A model generated the notes under the pieces. It worked only from the letters and a program-made list of their open reading frames with translations. It had not been told where the DNA came from and ran no database searches. Below are positions 1 to 7,811 of a stretch of 64,000 nucleotides of DNA, one piece after another. The stretch spans positions 682,001-746,000 of the forward strand of contig NZ_QYUR01000008.1 of assembly GCF_003596405.1 (NCBI RefSeq), read 5' to 3'. The first letter of the stretch is position 1. Every line of letters begins with the position of its first letter. Position numbers and translations under genes: made by a program. The stretch is from Pseudomonas cavernicola. GTDB taxonomy: Bacteria > Pseudomonadota > Gammaproteobacteria > Pseudomonadales > Pseudomonadaceae.

Positions 1-1119
1 GCACGGGATGAACACCATAGTGGTCGGGCAATGGCGGGCCAGGTGGATGGCGTCGTGTCCGGCGCCGCTGACGATGTCCTGGTGGGGATAGCCCAGGGTC
101 TCGACCGCGTTCCTCACGGCGGCGATACAGGCGTCGTCAAAGGGGGTCGCCGGGCTCAGCCAGTGCCGCTCGACACTCACGGCGAGGCCGCGCTTGGTGG
201 CGATGGTGACGATGAGGTCGCGGGCACTCGCCTCCATGGCGGCGATTTCTTCGTCCAGGTGATGACGCAGGTCCAGGGTGAAGGCAACCCGGCCGGGGAT
301 GGTGTTGCGCGAAGACCGGGCGATGTTCAACTGGCCAACCGTGACCAGGCCCTTGGGGGCGAAATCCCTGGCCAGTTGCTCGAGCGCGGCGATCATCTCG
401 CCGACGCCGAACAAGGCGTCCTTGCGCAGGGGCATGGGCGTAGTGCCAGCATGGGCGGGCACGCCCTGGACTTCGACATCCAGCCAGCAGATGGCTTGGC
501 CACCGGTGACCACGCCTACGGGCAAGCCGTTGTCCTCGAGAATCGGACCTTGCTCGATGTGCGCTTCGAAATAGGCGTCGAAGGCTCTCGCCAGCGGTTC
601 CTCGCCGGCATATCCGGACTGCTCGAGAGCCTCCTTCATACTGATGCCGTCGGCATCCTTAATCGCCAGGGCCTTTTCCAGCGGCAACACCTGGGTGAAG
701 ACTGCAGAACCGAGCATGGCAGGCGTGAAGCGTGCCCCTTCTTCGTTGGTCCAGACCGCGATCTCAATGGGCTTTTCAGTCTCGATGCCCTGGTCCCTCA
801 GGCTACGCACCACCTCCAGGCCGGCCAACACACCATAGATACCATCGAAACGGCCACCCTTGGGCTGGGTGTCCAGATGGCTGCCCATGACCACCGGCGG
901 CAGCGCGCCGTTCCTGCCTTCGCGCTGGGCAAAGAGGTTGCCGATGCGGTCAACCTTGATCGACATGCCGAGCTCCCGGCACCAGCTTACGAACAGCTCG
1001 CGACCGGCGCGATCCTCGGCCGACAGCGCCAGCCGGCAGTTGCCACCGTTTTCCGTGGCCCCGACCTTGGCCATCTGCATCAGGCTGTCCCACAGCCGTT
1101 CGCCGTTACTCTTCAACAT
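1..1119 (-). CDS. Zn-dependent M20-type amidohydrolase (N-carbamoyl-L-amino-acid hydrolase / allantoate amidohydrolase family), 3' end cut off
   Basis: The minus strand is open from an ATG at 1119 to the window edge (373 codons, no stop), so the C-terminus is missing. It starts MLKSNGERLWDSLMQMAKVG and shows the M20 metal-site landmarks: SHLDTQPKGGRFDG near residues 80-95, TNEEGARF near 127, and an HIEQGP motif near 190. Family members hydrolyse N-carbamoyl amino acids, allantoate or ureidopropionate with two metal ions in the cytoplasm. A good ribosome site (AGAGGAA) precedes the ATG. It lies 70 bp after the hydroxyacid dehydrogenase and is probably the last gene of the four-gene minus-strand operon. 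The family call is secure; the substrate is not deducible. Confidence 0.85.
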   Translation of the reverse strand, partial: MLKSNGERLWDSLMQMAKVGATENGGNCRLALSAEDRAGRELFVSWCRELGMSIKVDRIGNLFAQREGRNGALPPVVMGSHLDTQPKGGRFDGIYGVLAGLEVVRSLRDQGIETEKPIEIAVWTNEEGARFTPAMLGSAVFTQVLPLEKALAIKDADGISMKEALEQSGYAGEEPLARAFDAYFEAHIEQGPILEDNGLPVGVVTGGQAICWLDVEVQGVPAHAGTTPMPLRKDALFGVGEMIAALEQLARDFAPKGLVTVGQLNIARSSRNTIPGRVAFTLDLRHHLDEEIAAMEASARDLIVTIATKRGLAVSVERHWLSPATPFDDACIAAVRNAVETLGYPHQDIVSGAGHDAIHLARHCPTTMVFIPC

Positions 1120-1189
1120 GCTTGATTCCTCTCATTGGCGGCTGGGTGAAACAGCCTTTTCTGTCCTGGGATTGCCAATCGGGCGCCCG

Positions 1190-2119
1190 TCAGTAGCCGA
1201 GCCGGGGGTCGACCAGGTTTATAAGTGGCAGGCCCTCGGCCAGGCGCCTGGCGTTCTCCGCAATCTGCCGGGCGATACAATCGTGGGAGGCGGCCGAGGC
1301 CATATGCGGCGTGATGATGACCCCGGGGGTAGTCCACAGCCGGTTGTCGAGCGGTAGCGGCTCCTTCTCGAACACATCGAGTAGCGCGCCGCGCAATTGC
1401 CCCTCAGCCAGCGCCTGTTCCAAGTCGTCGCCCCGCAGGTGCTGCCCGCGCCCGCAATTGACGATCGCGGCGCCCGGTTTAAGGGCGTTGAAAGTGGCAG
1501 TGCAGAGGATGCCTTTGGTCGCTTCGGTCAGGGGCAGCAGATTGACCAGCAGGTCCAAGCCACTCAGAAAGGCGGCGAACCCGGCCTCGCCGGCAAAGGT
1601 CTCGACACCCTCGAGCGGTTTCTCGGTGCGGGCCCAGCCGCGCACGGCGTAGCCGGCTTCGGCCAGTTCCGCGGCGATGGCGCCCCCCAGAGAACCAAGC
1701 CCCATCACGCCCACCTTGTAGACGGACGCGGGGACCTGTGGATGGCGCCGCCAGAGCTGCCGGCTCTGTTGCTCCAGCGCCCGGTCGAAATCACGGTGGT
1801 AGTGCAGCACTGCCCAGCGCACGTACTCGGCCATGCCCTGCCGATGCGCAGGATCGACCACCCTACAGACCGGCAAAGCCGGACGTTCGGGATCTGCGTC
1901 GAGGTGATCCACCCCTGCCGCCACGGAGTGGATCAGTTTCAGTGCTGGCAGCGACGCCAGGCTCCCCACCGGTGGAAACCAGCAGGCAGCGATTTCCGCG
2001 TCCTTCGCGGCCGGGTCATCAGCCAGTACCACCTGAAGTTCAGGCGCCTGGCGGGCGAACGCAGCGCGCAACTGCCCAAGCAGCAGCGTATCGCTCGATA
2101 ACAGAACCAGCGGTTTCAT
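1190..2119 (-). CDS. D-2-hydroxyacid dehydrogenase, GhrA-like (glyoxylate/hydroxypyruvate reductase type)
   Basis: 309 residues, starting MKPLVLLSSD. The NAD(P)-binding loop GLGSLG is at about 140-145. The family's catalytic Arg (NCGRGQHLRGDD), acidic residue (DVFEKEPLP) and His (ITPHMAS) follow in the usual order. Members reduce 2-oxoacids such as glyoxylate or hydroxypyruvate to D-2-hydroxyacids. The ATG at 2119 is preferred over an upstream in-frame start at 2170, because it overlaps the aldolase stop as ATGA, a sign of translational coupling. It sits between the aldolase and the M20 hydrolase in one operon, so it probably acts on a product of that pathway. The exact 2-oxoacid is unknown. 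Confidence 0.88.
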   Translation of the reverse strand: MKPLVLLSSDTLLLGQLRAAFARQAPELQVVLADDPAAKDAEIAACWFPPVGSLASLPALKLIHSVAAGVDHLDADPERPALPVCRVVDPAHRQGMAEYVRWAVLHYHRDFDRALEQQSRQLWRRHPQVPASVYKVGVMGLGSLGGAIAAELAEAGYAVRGWARTEKPLEGVETFAGEAGFAAFLSGLDLLVNLLPLTEATKGILCTATFNALKPGAAIVNCGRGQHLRGDDLEQALAEGQLRGALLDVFEKEPLPLDNRLWTTPGVIITPHMASAASHDCIARQIAENARRLAEGLPLINLVDPRLGY

Positions 2120-2871
2120 GAGCAGTAGGACTCGCGTTGATCCTGAATCAGTGTCAGTGCCGCCTGCCAACTCAAGTTGACGATCTCATTCGCCTCATCG
2201 CGCTCGAATTGCGCAGCGGTGTGCTGGCGGACGTCCTCGGAGGGGAACAGCAACTTCGAACCACCTGACAGGGCCTGGACCTGGGCCTGGCAAGCTCGTT
2301 CGAGGAAGTGGATTTCGTGGAAGGCTTCGGCCACGCTTCCGCCACCGGCGAGCAGACCGTGATTTCTGAGAATCATCGCCTTGTGCGGACCAAGATCGTC
2401 AATCAGGCGCTCACGCTCATCCAATGAGAGCGCGATACCCTCATAGGTGTGGTAGGCGAGCTTGCCGTAGAACTTGAGCGCATGCTGGCTGATTGGCAGC
2501 AGCCCATGCTCCTGCGCGGATACCGCAATGCCAGCCGCCGTGTGGGTGTGAACGACGCACTTGAGGTCAGGACGAGCCATATGAATCGCAGAATGAATCA
2601 CGAAGCCAGCAGCATTCACCCGGCGCTCGCCAAATGCGCTATCCACCACGTTGCCGAGTTGGTCGATCCGCACCAGGTCCGATGCTCTCATCCGATCGAA
2701 GATCACACCGTAACGGTTGATCAGGAAGTGATGTTCCGGTCCAGGAATACGCAAAGTGATATGGGTATCGATCAGATCGGTCATGCGGAAATACGCGACC
2801 ATTCGATACAGGGCCGCCAGCTCGCAGCGCGCCTGCCATTCGACATCGCACATGTTGTCGGGCTTGCTCAT
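2116..2871 (-). CDS. class II aldolase/adducin family protein
   Basis: 251 residues, spanning the Aldolase_II domain. The zinc ligand motif VVHTHTAAGIAVSAQ is at about 107-121, and a further His lies in LRNHGLLAGGG at about 166. The substrate-loop region NAAGFVIHSAIH comes before them. Related enzymes (fuculose-1-phosphate aldolase, ribulose-5-phosphate epimerase and many uncharacterised forms) cleave or isomerise via a zinc-stabilised enediolate. The stop overlaps the ATG of the dehydrogenase by four bases, and the start is 12 bases after the transporter stop. This is an operon gene; the substrate cannot be read from the sequence. Confidence 0.87.
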   Translation of the reverse strand: MSKPDNMCDVEWQARCELAALYRMVAYFRMTDLIDTHITLRIPGPEHHFLINRYGVIFDRMRASDLVRIDQLGNVVDSAFGERRVNAAGFVIHSAIHMARPDLKCVVHTHTAAGIAVSAQEHGLLPISQHALKFYGKLAYHTYEGIALSLDERERLIDDLGPHKAMILRNHGLLAGGGSVAEAFHEIHFLERACQAQVQALSGGSKLLFPSEDVRQHTAAQFERDEANEIVNLSWQAALTLIQDQRESYCS

Positions 2872-2883
2872 GAGTTCTCCTAG

Positions 2884-4179
2884 TTAACGAGCGAGAGCTG
2901 GGGTCGCATCGGTCTCGCCACGCAGGCGGGCGAGACCACAGACCCCAATCAGGGATACGGCGGAAAGAAGCGTGAAGTACACGGCCAATGGGAGCCATTG
3001 CCCAGCGAATTTGCTGGCCAACAGCGTCCCGATCAGTGGGGTCGTACCCCCTGCCACTGCGCAAATCAATTGATAGGCGATCGAGATACCCGAATAGCGC
3101 AGACGTGCCGGGAATGCCTGGGACATGTAGCCCGCGATCACCGCGTACAGAGCAGAAAGGGTCACCACTGCCATGGAGATTCCCAGGGTCATTAGAATGA
3201 GGTTCTGCGTTCCAACCAACAGGAACATCGGATAGGGCACGGCCATGCACAGCAGGGCCACCAGCTTGAGGAACCGCCCTTCACCGATTCGCTCGGCGAG
3301 CAATGCCGAGCAGGGTTGGGATATGAACTGAATGATGGTGACCAGAAAGAGGCAGTCGAGAATGGTCGAGCGAGCGATCCCCTGATACTGGGTCACGTAG
3401 GTGATCATGAAAGTATTGGTGAAGAAAAAGCCTGCAGAGCCAATGGTGACTGCCGCCGCAGCAAACAATATCTGTTTCCAGCAGGTGCGGATGACTTCCA
3501 GAACCGGGTACTTGGCCGTCTCGTTGTTCTCTCGCACTTCCTTGAATTCGGGCGATTCCTGTACACCAAAGCGAATCACCAAGCCGACGCACATCAGAAC
3601 GCCACTGGCCAGGAAGGGAATACGCCAGCCCCACTCCAGGAAGTCTTCCTGCTCCAGCGAGGTCGCCAGGCGAAAGGCAATCAATGCCAGTAGCAACCCG
3701 GCAGGGCTACCCAGTTGGGCGAAGGACGCATAGAAGGTTTTGCGCCCGGCCGGAGCGTGCTCGCTGGCCATCAACACGGCGCCGCCCCACTCGCCACCCA
3801 CGGAGATGCCCTGAATGAAGCGGAGGGCAACCAACCCGATAGGGGCCCAGATTCCAGCTGTGGCATAACTTGGTAGCAGGCCAATACCGGTTGTCGCTAT
3901 CCCCATGAGAAACATGGTGAAGAGCAGCATCTTCTTGCGGCCCAGGCGATCGCCCAGATGCCCAAAGACCATCCCGGCCATGGGACGAGCGATGAACCCG
4001 ACGGCAAAGGTGCCGAAGGCAGCCAACGTGCTCAGCATGGGATCCTCGCTGGGGAAGAAGATCTGCCCGAGCACGAGAGCTGCAGCGGTCGCGTAGATAT
4101 AGAAGTCGTAGAACTCGATGGTCGTGCCAATGAAGGCCGCAGCCGCGGCTCGCCGCGGCTGATTGGAGGTGCGTTGCAT
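2884..4179 (-). CDS. MFS transporter, metabolite:H+ symporter (MHS) family
   Basis: 431 residues with about 12 hydrophobic segments. The N-terminus has the MHS hallmark FIGTTIEFYDFYIYATAAAL at about 16-35, followed by the loop 2-3 motif GHLGDRLGRKKML near 74-86. These symporters import organic acids, betaines or similar metabolites through the inner membrane with protons. The ATG at 4179 follows a strong AGAGGG ribosome site. It is the promoter-proximal gene of the minus-strand operon and is divergent from the LysR gene, so uptake and catabolism of one compound are probably controlled together. Confidence 0.9.
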   Translation of the reverse strand: MQRTSNQPRRAAAAAFIGTTIEFYDFYIYATAAALVLGQIFFPSEDPMLSTLAAFGTFAVGFIARPMAGMVFGHLGDRLGRKKMLLFTMFLMGIATTGIGLLPSYATAGIWAPIGLVALRFIQGISVGGEWGGAVLMASEHAPAGRKTFYASFAQLGSPAGLLLALIAFRLATSLEQEDFLEWGWRIPFLASGVLMCVGLVIRFGVQESPEFKEVRENNETAKYPVLEVIRTCWKQILFAAAAVTIGSAGFFFTNTFMITYVTQYQGIARSTILDCLFLVTIIQFISQPCSALLAERIGEGRFLKLVALLCMAVPYPMFLLVGTQNLILMTLGISMAVVTLSALYAVIAGYMSQAFPARLRYSGISIAYQLICAVAGGTTPLIGTLLASKFAGQWLPLAVYFTLLSAVSLIGVCGLARLRGETDATPALAR

Positions 4180-4275
4180 GCAAGTGCCCTCTTAGATTCT
4201 TTGTAAGGCGGTTTTCTGGACTGTATCCGGTTGCGCTCTATTGGCGCTTTGCAGCTTTATCGCCCCCAGGCTATG

Positions 4276-4321
4276 ATTAGTCAATTTTCTAATTCTTATT
4301 CGCCGTATTAGCCTGACTAAT
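4276..4321. promoter_or_regulatory. Paired ATTAG/CTAAT palindromes in the LysR-MFS divergent promoter
   Basis: Four half-sites are visible: ATTAG 4276-4280, CTAAT 4289-4293, ATTAG 4307-4311 and CTAAT 4317-4321. They form ATTAG-N8-CTAAT and ATTAG-N5-CTAAT. The outer pair extends to ATTAGTCA (4276-4283) and TGACTAAT (4314-4321). The array lies just upstream of the LysR start (4335) and about 100-140 bp upstream of the transporter start. This is a typical place for a LysR-type recognition and activation site. Binding by the adjacent regulator is inferred. Confidence 0.6.
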
Positions 4322-4334
4322 ACATGGAGTTGTT

Positions 4335-5312
4335 ATGTCCATCCCGCCGTCGCAATCTGACTCATTGGTCAACAGGTGGGAGGGGCGACGCTTTCTGAAC
4401 GATCGGCTGGACTGGAACCTGCTGCGCACCTATCTCGTCATTGGCCAAGAGGGCAGCATCAGTCGTGCGGCTGCGCGTCTGCACATCACTCAGTCCGCTG
4501 TGAGCCAAGCCCTCAAGCGCTTGGAGGAGCAGCTCGATTGCGCGTTAATACTGCGGCGTGGCCCAAGGTTCGACCTGACAATTGCGGGCGAAGAGGTACT
4601 GCGCATCGCGACTGATATCTATGGCGATATTTCGCGGATAAGTGCCGCTGTTGAAGATCGACACGATGGGGTAGTTGGCAAGGTGAGGTTACTCAGCATC
4701 AGCCGAGTCCAGTCCCTGTTGTATGAGGAGTTCCTCGCTGAGTTTCACCAGGACCACCCGCGTGTCGAGTTGGAGATCGAGGTAATGCGAAGCTCCGACA
4801 TCATCAGCTCACTACTTCAAAAGACGGCAACAGCCGGACTGGGCCTGTGCCGTATTCCCCAAGCTAAATTGGAGCAGCGGCAATTATTACGTCAGAGGTA
4901 TGCATTCTTCTGCGGGAAGCGTCATCGTTTCTTTGGGCGGAGTGACATAGCGCTCGAGTTGTTACAGAGTGAGGACTTCGTGACTTTTACAAGCGACCAG
5001 ATTGGAGGAAATCTTTCCCCTCTGGCGGTCTTCCGCGACCAGCAAGGCTTCACCGGCAGAATCGTTGCCTCTTCATCCAGCTTTGAGGAGATTCGCCGTC
5101 TGGTTTGTGCAGGATTCGGCATTGGCTGTCTGCCAGAGCATGTGCTGAGTAATGACATTGACGAAGGCTTATTGTGGCGCCTCCCCCCTGCTGAAGGCAT
5201 TGTGGACGTGGATATTTATCTCCTGTGGAACCGTGAGCAGAAGACGACCATCGCTGAAAACGTGTTCCTCGAAAGCTTTCAGCACAAACTGGCGACTAGC
5301 GAGAGCAATTAA
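4335..5312 (+). CDS. LysR-family transcriptional regulator
   Basis: 325 residues. The winged helix-turn-helix is at about 28-85 (LLRTYLVIGQEGSISRAAAR, then QSAVSQALKRLEEQL). A LysR substrate-binding domain follows, ending with FGIGCLPEHVLSNDIDEG. The start at 4335 has GGAG about 9 bp upstream and gives an N-terminal extension of about 25 residues before the HTH. It is divergent from the catabolic operon, with clear palindromes in the shared promoter, so it is the likely ligand-responsive activator of that operon and of itself. The effector is unknown. Confidence 0.9.
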   Translation: MSIPPSQSDSLVNRWEGRRFLNDRLDWNLLRTYLVIGQEGSISRAAARLHITQSAVSQALKRLEEQLDCALILRRGPRFDLTIAGEEVLRIATDIYGDISRISAAVEDRHDGVVGKVRLLSISRVQSLLYEEFLAEFHQDHPRVELEIEVMRSSDIISSLLQKTATAGLGLCRIPQAKLEQRQLLRQRYAFFCGKRHRFFGRSDIALELLQSEDFVTFTSDQIGGNLSPLAVFRDQQGFTGRIVASSSSFEEIRRLVCAGFGIGCLPEHVLSNDIDEGLLWRLPPAEGIVDVDIYLLWNREQKTTIAENVFLESFQHKLATSESN

Positions 5313-5670
5313 AAGTTAAGTTTGCGAAGCCCACCTTCTTGATGACGCCAGAAGACAAAGGGTCGAGTCAGCCCTGAGTTCGTAGCTAGATCGGTTGTCC
5401 GTATATGGACTCCTCCTCATTGCAAGCCCCCTTCGCTTTCGCTCCCGTGCCGACTGCACACGTATATTCGACCTCTGACTGCGGCATCGTATTGATGCTG
5501 GGCCATGATGGGCTATTCGCGCGCCGGCTCCCAATCGCTTCTACGTGCTTTTCGCACCTGGACAGTTGAGGGTTTTGCCGACGCCGGTTCGACCGGTTTG
5601 CCATCGTTCGGGTTGCTTCGTAATCTGGGTAGACGAGTTGCTTACTCGTTGAACGTGACGGTTTAGTAGA
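5313..5670. other. Non-coding 3' end of the IS110-like remnant
   Basis: This lies between the LysR stop and the end of the broken IS110 transposase. Short open frames exist on the minus strand (for example 5386-5604), but none has a convincing ribosome site or domain. I read it as the IS tail beyond the transposase stop. No terminal repeat or target duplication could be fixed by eye. Confidence 0.4.
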
Positions 5671-6421
5671 TCAGGCCGCTGCCCGATCCGGTTGGTAATC
5701 AGTGCCGTTGCGCAGCATCGCCCAGGCCATGCGAGCAGTTTTGTTGGCCAGTGCTATAGCGGCCACATTGGGATGAGATCGCTCAGCTAAACGGACGACC
5801 CACTGGCTGAGTCGATTGTCGATCGTCTTTGGACTTGGCCGTACGCAGCGCCGACCGTGCACCGTGAACCATCAGTGTTCGCAGATATGCATCGTCGCGT
5901 TTGCTGATGCCAAGCAGCCGATCCTTGCCGCCGGAGCTGTGTTGCCTCGGCGTCAATCCTAGCGAGGCGGCCAATTGTCGGCCGTTGGCAAACTGACGGG
6001 CATCACCGATGGCAGCAACGAGTGCAGTGGCGATCATCGGGCCGACCCCGCGCAGTTGCTGCAAACGAACGGCAGTTGGCTCGCTTGCCGCGATTGCAGA
6101 TATCTCGCCGTCGAGCTCGACCACGCGCTTATCCAGTGCGCAAAGATCGCCCCACAAGCCATCCAGTGAACGACGCAAGCGTACCGTCAAACCGTTATCT
6201 GCTTTTTCCAACCAGCACGGTATCGCACGACGTAGCATTAGTAGTTCTTTTGGGGCGATAAGGCCGTACTCGGCGACCAGCCCACGAATCTGATTGGCTT
6301 TGGCCGTCCGCTGTTTGATTAAGCCGGCCCGGATGCGATGCGTCGCCTGGATATCCTGTTGTTCGATGGTCTTGATGGCGACGAAGCGCATGCTGGGGCG
6401 GCTAATCGCTCCGATGCTCAA
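5671..6421 (-). pseudogene. IS110-family transposase remnant, 5'-truncated and frameshifted
   Basis: The minus strand encodes the C-terminal two thirds of an IS110 transposase: an AIKTIEQQDIQATHRIRAGL region, then the Transposase_20 (helix-hairpin-helix) segment LRGVGPMIATALVAAIGDAR, then SLGLTPRQHSSGGKDRLLGI. Near 5810-5830 the frame shifts. The true C-terminus (WVVRLAERSHPNVAAIALAN, then ending GTDYQPDRAAA) continues in another frame to a stop at 5671. The N-terminal catalytic DEDD portion is missing beyond about 6415, where unrelated sequence begins. The element cannot make a working transposase by itself. Confidence 0.85.
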
Positions 6422-7811
6422 GGCTCATGTAGAGACCTGGTTCGCTAATCCGCAAGCGGGGATGCTGTCGCTGTCGGCTGCCGGACTGGTTGGGGTATGC
6501 CTGCTGTGGGGGCTCCATGGAAGCCGCAGGCAAGGCGACGAGCCCCGGCAACAAAAGGCCGAACTCGCAAACTAATAGTTAGATGGCTTGGACCGGATTT
6601 ACCTTGCCGGGGCCATTCACGGCCCCGGCAAGGTGCCGACGCTTCCCTTCAGCGATAAAATCCTGACGTGCTACGGGATCGGCGTCACCGTTTTCGTACC
6701 CAAGATGGTCACCTCCGGTACGAAAGTAGCCGCCGGCTCGGCCGGGATGACAGCACCTGATCTGACGTTTTTCAAGCGTTGCGAACAGGCTGAAGCTGCA
6801 TCGGTGCTGGCGTTCGCATTGCTAGAGTTGTGCCCTGAAGGAACGCTACACACCCGTTTCACAGCGCCGAGTCAGCTGCTAGGCGCATGAGTTGGCTCTC
6901 GGCATAGTGCAGAGCCCGGTGGATCAAGCCCGTCCCTGCCGCACGTGTAAAAGGACAGCAAGATCACCAATGGTTTGGCCTGGATCGTGCCTGCGGAGTT
7001 GCACGACCCGATCAGGCAGGACGCGCCGATCGTTTTCAGTGGAATGGATGGTTTATCCGGCTCTGGCTGCGACATTCTGCCCGACAGCCCACTGAAAGCC
7101 TTGTGGGTCGGGGGCTGGGCAATCTGTCGAAAACTCGTATGGCTCGGTCGAAACAGGGGGAGCGCGAGTCTTGCCGATGCTCAGGCGTCGAATACTCGGA
7201 GATCGCCATATCCGACCTGTCGCGCTTGGGTCGTAATCTTGCCCTGCTTAGTGCCTGTCACTCCGAACTTTGCGCCCTGCATATATCTTTACTATCCACG
7301 CAGCACGAAAGTTCACTCACTTATTGCGCAGCAGCGCTATCAAATCAGCTTCGTCGTAAAAACCATTCTCTGAGCGCCAACTTAATTATTGAGCGCAACG
7401 CTAATATCATGCTGCCATCACCTTTCAGGCAACGTCACCGAAATATTATTCAATGTAACTTTCCCGTGACAAAAAAATTCCACGGAAAGTCCAATCTTTA
7501 GATTTTATGATAATCGCAATAAATACGTTGTATTTCAGTTGTTTATCGAGCATTCAATTTGAATATCAAAGTAGCTTTCTGCACTAGGCAATCATTCTGC
7601 CACCATTGAAAGATGGCACCTGAAATACTTTCATAACACTCCAAGTGAAACGATTCAGCTGCGGAAAGGATAAATAGTAAAAATTTATCTGTGGCTACTT
7701 AGATGCCGTTTACATCAATCGTTGTCGATATACCGCAGAACACAGACATGTCTTCGGACAATGCCAACGACCTTGCCCCGCCTTCTCACCACCTACGGTA
7801 AAGGAAGCACT
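6422..7811. other. Gene-poor stretch with unrecognised fragments, then AT-rich DNA upstream of the GH70 gene
   Basis: At 6422-6574 the plus strand reads a short piece with one hydrophobic segment (LSAAGLVGVCLLWGLHG) and a charged tail ending AELAN. It looks like the end of a membrane protein whose start was lost. From 6588 to about 7260 there are only short open frames without recognisable domains. From about 7260 to 7800 the DNA becomes clearly AT-rich and non-coding, unlike the GC-rich flanks. It probably holds the GH70 promoter, but no element could be assigned. Confidence 0.45.

Noticed and set aside
31..1125. Long plus-strand ORF of 364 codons at the left edge
   Set aside because: It is antisense to a clear M20 hydrolase frame with metal-site motifs on the minus strand; its translation has no domain and no ribosome site.
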